This document shows positions 59,595 through 64,000 of a stretch of DNA of 64,000 nt, in pieces. The position numbers and the translations under genes were made by a program. The notes under the pieces were generated by a model, which saw only the letters and a list, made by a program, of their open reading frames with translations, was not told the origin of the DNA and made no database searches. This DNA comes from Monosporascus cannonballus. Lineage: Eukaryota; Ascomycota; Sordariomycetes; Xylariales. Where the stretch lies: the NCBI GenBank assembly GCA_004154925.1, contig QJNS01000037.1:186001-250000 (forward strand), given 5' to 3'. The first letter of the stretch is position 1, and the number at the start of each line of letters is the position of its first letter.

Positions 59595-60760
59595 ATGGCA
59601 CCGTTTATTATTCGATCCTAAGGAAGCCTTTTTTTTACAGCCCTAATAATAACTTACTCCGATTCCTAAGGATATTATTAAGGTCTAGGGAAAGGAATTA
59701 AAGCGGGAAAAGGTTAAGAAAAAAATGGAAAAAAGAGTTAAGGAAAAATATGAGGCAAAGTTCCAAAAAGAAAAGAAAAAAAAGTTAATTATTAATAAAA
59801 AATTATATATCTTAATAACGAAAGTTAAAACCTTAAAAAAAAACGTTAAGTTCGTTTAACGGCAAAAAGCCTCGTTTCTGCCATTATTTGGCGCAAACCA
59901 AATACGTAAAGGAATTATTCCATCTCCTAATTACCATAAAATGCCAAATGTTAAAGGTTATAAATTAACCCTCCCAAAACCTTACGATAAATTAAAAAAC
60001 CTTAATGGATTTTTCATCCAGGCTAAATTTTACCTCAAGTTTTATAAAAGTTTTTTAACGGAAAATTATCAAAAGGTAATAGTTATTTCCCAATTATTAA
60101 CTGGACGAATCCGGAAATAATTCGAACTTATTTTAACGGATTATTTTAAAAAATATCCCAAAAAATTTAAATTTTATTAATTACGTTTTCGGTAAATACA
60201 ATTACTTTAAAGAACAAATATGGGCTTTATTCGGAAATCTTAATAAAAATAATATGCAATTAAATAATTTTATTTCTTTCGTTAAATTAAATTAACATTT
60301 AAATATATAACCAAATTTAACCGTTTAATAATTATCTTAAATTTGCTCGAAAATACGTTATTTTATCTTTATTATAACGGCTTAAAGCTTTAAGTTAAGG
60401 CCGAAATACATATGGAACCCAAAATAAGATTTTTTATAAAATATACTGATAAAGTTATTATTGCCGACTGTCGTACCTTTGATCGGTACCTCGAAAAAAA
60501 AAGAATTGGTAAATAAAGTAATAATAAAAGCTTTAATAACCGAACCAAGAAAAATAAGGATAAACCTTAGAAGGAAACGAATACCGCTTCGAAAAAGCCT
60601 AAAAAAAACTAGTCCAAAGTGGAATGCTTTAATTATGGCAAAAAGGGATATTTTAAAAGCAAATATCGTTTTTCCGCCAAAAGGAACTCCAAAAAAAAGG
60701 AATTCCTTAACCCCAAAAAAAAGCCAGAATAATTGAACAAAAAGCCGACAGTAAGGCAAA
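59595..60760 (+). pseudogene. T3 gag
   Basis: ATG 59595 (ATGGCACCG), Lys/Glu-rich middle (59690-59850), capsid-like region, and zinc knuckle at 60625-60666 reading CFNYGKKGYFKSKY: two Cys and the His are lost to Tyr. The open frames on both strands at 60382-60869 are the fragmented gag and its shadows. Confidence 0.78.
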
Positions 60761-61299
60761 AAAGGAAAAAAAAATTAATTCGACTTTTTTCCAGCCAAAA
60801 TTCACTATTGCCATAATTACTTAAATCCAGAATGATAACCCAAAATACGAAAATTATCCTATTTGTCAAAATTTTAAAATTAAAACCTGCAAATATTATC
60901 TAAGATAAACGGCTTTCAAAATAATTATAGGATTAGGATATTAATGCTGTTTTAATTCCCAGAAATATGGGATATATATAAAAAACGGTTAATTTCGGCC
61001 AAATATTAATAGTTACGGATAATTATTTTTAAAATTTTATAAATTTTTAAAATATATTATTTATTAGAAAACATTATCGGTAAACCTTTACGACATATTA
61101 TATTTTATTATTTGTTACCAAAATAATTATTTTATTTATTTTAAAGCCAAAAAAATTAATAATTTTCGGTCCAGATAAAATAATAAGATTTTTACCGAAC
61201 CAGACGATAAATATCGATATACTATAATTCCCCAATAAACAGAATACCCTAAATCTTATTATTTATATCTTAAATCAAAATGGAATTAAAAAACCATAT

Positions 61300-64000
61300 C
61301 GCAAGGATACCTATGTTACTTCCCGATATTTTGCATCCAATACGAGCTTCTAAATATGGGAACATCTTTTTCGGAAATTTACTTCTTTAATCCCATAATT
61401 CGGGAATAACGGAACAAAAAGGCAAACTAAGAAAAAAGCCCGACTTTAAAGCTCCAATACAAATACAGCAAAAAAACATAATTCCGGTATAAAAACGACC
61501 AATAAACCAAATATACTATTAAAAAAGCCCGCAAATAAAAATTCGCTTAAATCGGAAATTATTAAAAATTAAAAAATTATGAAGGCCTTCGAAAATAAAG
61601 CATCAAAAAATCTTAACCGATAAAACCTTATACGAAATAACAAAAAAAACGCGTAACCAAATTAAAATTCCCTTTCTATATAAAGGCAAAATACTTAAAG
61701 CTATAATTAATTCCGGCGTAAAAAATAATTTTATTTTCTTTATTACAGCAGAAAAATATTAAATTCTTTAAAGATATAAGTTAAAATTATACAAATTACG
61801 TACGGTAAACGGAAACCTATTTACTTACGAGAACGGACGAATTTTTCAAAAAAATAAAGAATTCTGAATATAAATCCAAAAATATTAAGAATACGTTTCG
61901 TTAAACATAACTAATATTTTTGGATACGATATTATCTTAGAAATACCTTAATTTTATTTTAACAACTTAAGGATTAATTAAAAAAAATAAACGTTCTTTT
62001 AAGATAAAATATTAAAAAAAGATAATCGGAAAATTTGCTATATTATTAAGGAAATACGGATTCCTAATTAAATCTTTACGGTACTTCCACAATATCAAAG
62101 ATTTAAGAAATAATTTAAAAATAAAGAAAATTACGAATTACCGCCATATAATTAATAGGATTATAAAATACCTATTAAAAAAAGATATTATCCTAAGTTC
62201 TATAAGATTTATTACATAAACCCAAAAAAGTTAAAAACTTTATAAAAAATATATAACTTAATTTAAAAAAAATATATTTAATTTTTTAATTCCTTTGTTA
62301 AATATCTAATTCTTATAATACCAAAAATTAAGGATAACAAATAAAAGATTAATAAAAACGGAAACCTTATTTACTAAAAAATAATTGATTACAAATAATT
62401 AAATAATATTATAATTAAGAATAAATATTTCTTAATATTTATAAATACTTTAAAGGAAAATATTAACAAAGCCAAATAATTTATAATATTTAACTTTTAT
62501 AATAATTATTATTATATTAAAATAATTAAAGGAAAAAAATGAAAAACGGTATTTAAAATAATATATAGACTTTATAAGTACCGAATAATACCTATAAGAC
62601 TTATTAATGTCCCCGCCAGTTTCCAAAATTTGGTTATAATTACCTTATAATAGTTTTTGGATAAATTCGTATTTGTTTACCTTGACGATATCCTTATTTA
62701 TTCCGAGATTTTAAAGGAATATAAAAAGTATATCGCTTAAATGTTTAAAATTCTGGATAAAATTAATATTTGAATTAACTTTACCAAAAATATATGGCAT
62801 ATCCAAAAATTAGATTTTTTGGGATATATTTTTATACTAGGCCAAATTTAAATTTAACGATCCAAATTAAAAACAGTTAAAGATTAACTTATCATTAATA
62901 AGGCGACCGTTATAAATATCCGACAAATTTTAGGATTTACGGGTTACGTACGCGATTTAATTAAGGGATATGGAAATATAATTAAGCTTTTAACGAAACT
63001 TATTATTAAGGAGTATATCGGAAAAAAATTCGAATTTCCCAAAAAAGCTAAAAAAGCGTTTCGGGAATTAAAAGAAATAATTACTAGCGGATTTATCGTA
63101 AAAATGTTAAATCCTAATAAAACAAAATAATTAAAAACAAATATTTTAAAATATGTCCTAAACGTAATTTTGGGATAATATAAAAATAATGGCAAATAAT
63201 ACCTAATAACATATTATTCGAAAGTATTCCGAAATGTAAAACTTAAATACTAAATTTACGATAAAAAGTTATTAGTAATTATTAACGTTTTTAAGGAATA
63301 AGAACTTTTCCTTAACGGAACAAAAAAACCTTTCGATATTTATTTTAATCATAAAAACTTTACGTAATTTATGAAAACCTAAAAGCTAAACAAATAACAT
63401 AAAAAATTGTAGATTTTTTTTATCCAAATTTAATTTCAAAATATATTATATTAGAAGAAAAGAAAATATATAAGCAAATATTTTTAATTGCAAAAGAAAT
63501 TATAATTCCAAAATTCCTAAAAAAAATATATACATGTTATAATATAATAAAAATGGAATTATATATTTATGTAAGATAATAAAAAAACTAACTACCGAAC
63601 TTTTAATATGGTTCCGGAATTTTTACGATACGAAAAAATAAAAAGAAATTTAATAGCTAAAAGGATAACTTAAAAATTAGTTATTATATTATGGCAAAAT
63701 CAATGTTCTTAAGGATTAACAAAAACAATTCGTAAAAAAATTCTATAAGGACTTATTATATAAATATTAAGAAATTTTTAAAATTACTTAATAGCTATAA
63801 AAAAATACGATTTCCCTAAGCTACGCCGTATGGTCAAAATAATTATTAAGAATTATAACGTTTGTAATAAAACTAAGGCAGTACGCCATAAGCCTTACGG
63901 ACTACTATAACCTACCGACATATCTAATAAAACATAAAATATTATAACTTAGGATTTTATTATTAGCTTATTTTTATTTAAAAATTTAATTACTGAAATT
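61300..64000 (+). pseudogene. T3 pol, partial
   Basis: Protease site with Asn (61709-61711) where the catalytic Asp belongs, reverse transcriptase with an intact active site VYLDDILIYSE (Tyr codon 62678-62680), RNase H about 63090-63180 (ruined), and the integrase HHCC region and start of the core up to the window end. Many stops. Confidence 0.82.

Larger units (their letters stand above)
58970..64000 (+). mobile_element. Family-T chromovirus T3, truncated by window end
   Basis: 5' LTR 58970-59388, gag from ATG 59595, pol to the integrase at the window end. Inserted in the A4 integrase; the left flank is GAGAG (58965-58969), the right end is outside. Compared with T2 its coding region is clearly more RIP-altered, yet the first 150 bases of its LTR are almost unmutated. 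Confidence 0.9.

Overview
The window is very probably from a filamentous ascomycete (Pezizomycotina). About 95% of it is AT-rich repetitive DNA with the look of repeat-induced point mutation (RIP): reading frames can be followed for hundreds of codons but are broken by TAA/TAG where Gln codons are expected, Cys codons have become Tyr, and TpA is abundant. I could not compute RIP indices or search databases, so the species is not assigned. The only intact gene I can support is a three-exon epoxide hydrolase on the minus strand (30717-32109), in a 3.2 kb island of normal base composition.

Three transposon types make up the rest. Family T is a Ty3/gypsy chromovirus (about 7.33 kb, 428-429 bp LTRs that begin with an 8-bp-stem hairpin, C-terminal chromodomain), with copies T1, T2 and T3. 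Family A is a second chromovirus group (about 7 kb, 330-440 bp LTRs with TGTTAT...ACA-type ends and U3 regions full of short direct repeats), with copies A1 to A5 and three solo LTRs. There are also Ty1/copia-like remnants and two PIF/Harbinger DNA transposons.

Layout, left to right. 1-1672: end of a plus-strand copia element, its LTR and a following leader/gag-like stretch. 1673-23523: element A2, whose 5' LTR was split by A1 (1953-16493, duplication GTTAT); A1 in turn carries an inverted solo LTR (3175-3558, AGATC) and T1 (3595-10926, TAAAA). 23553-29719: minus-strand copia element C (duplication GAAAG), mostly replaced by the truncated element A5 and carrying two solo LTRs. 29720-32926: gene island. 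32930-36815: Harbinger H1 (duplication TTA), adjoining or inserted in Harbinger H2, whose transposase (about 36830-37850) and second gene (about 45530-47150) are split by T2 (38181-45517, ATAAC). From about 47217: A4, interrupted exactly at its reverse transcriptase YLDD codons by the inverted element A3 (50427-57386, CTAGA/CTGGA) and in its integrase by T3 (58970 to beyond the window end).

The most interesting signal is a long reading frame on the strand opposite to pol, between the chromodomain and the 3' LTR. It appears in both chromovirus families. It encodes a basic, cysteine-patterned N-terminal part followed by a Glu/Lys/Arg/Gln-rich helical part, and it is best preserved at 50881-51552. 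The nested insertions with matching target duplications also give a relative order of events, and the survival of the epoxide hydrolase between heavily mutated repeats is notable.
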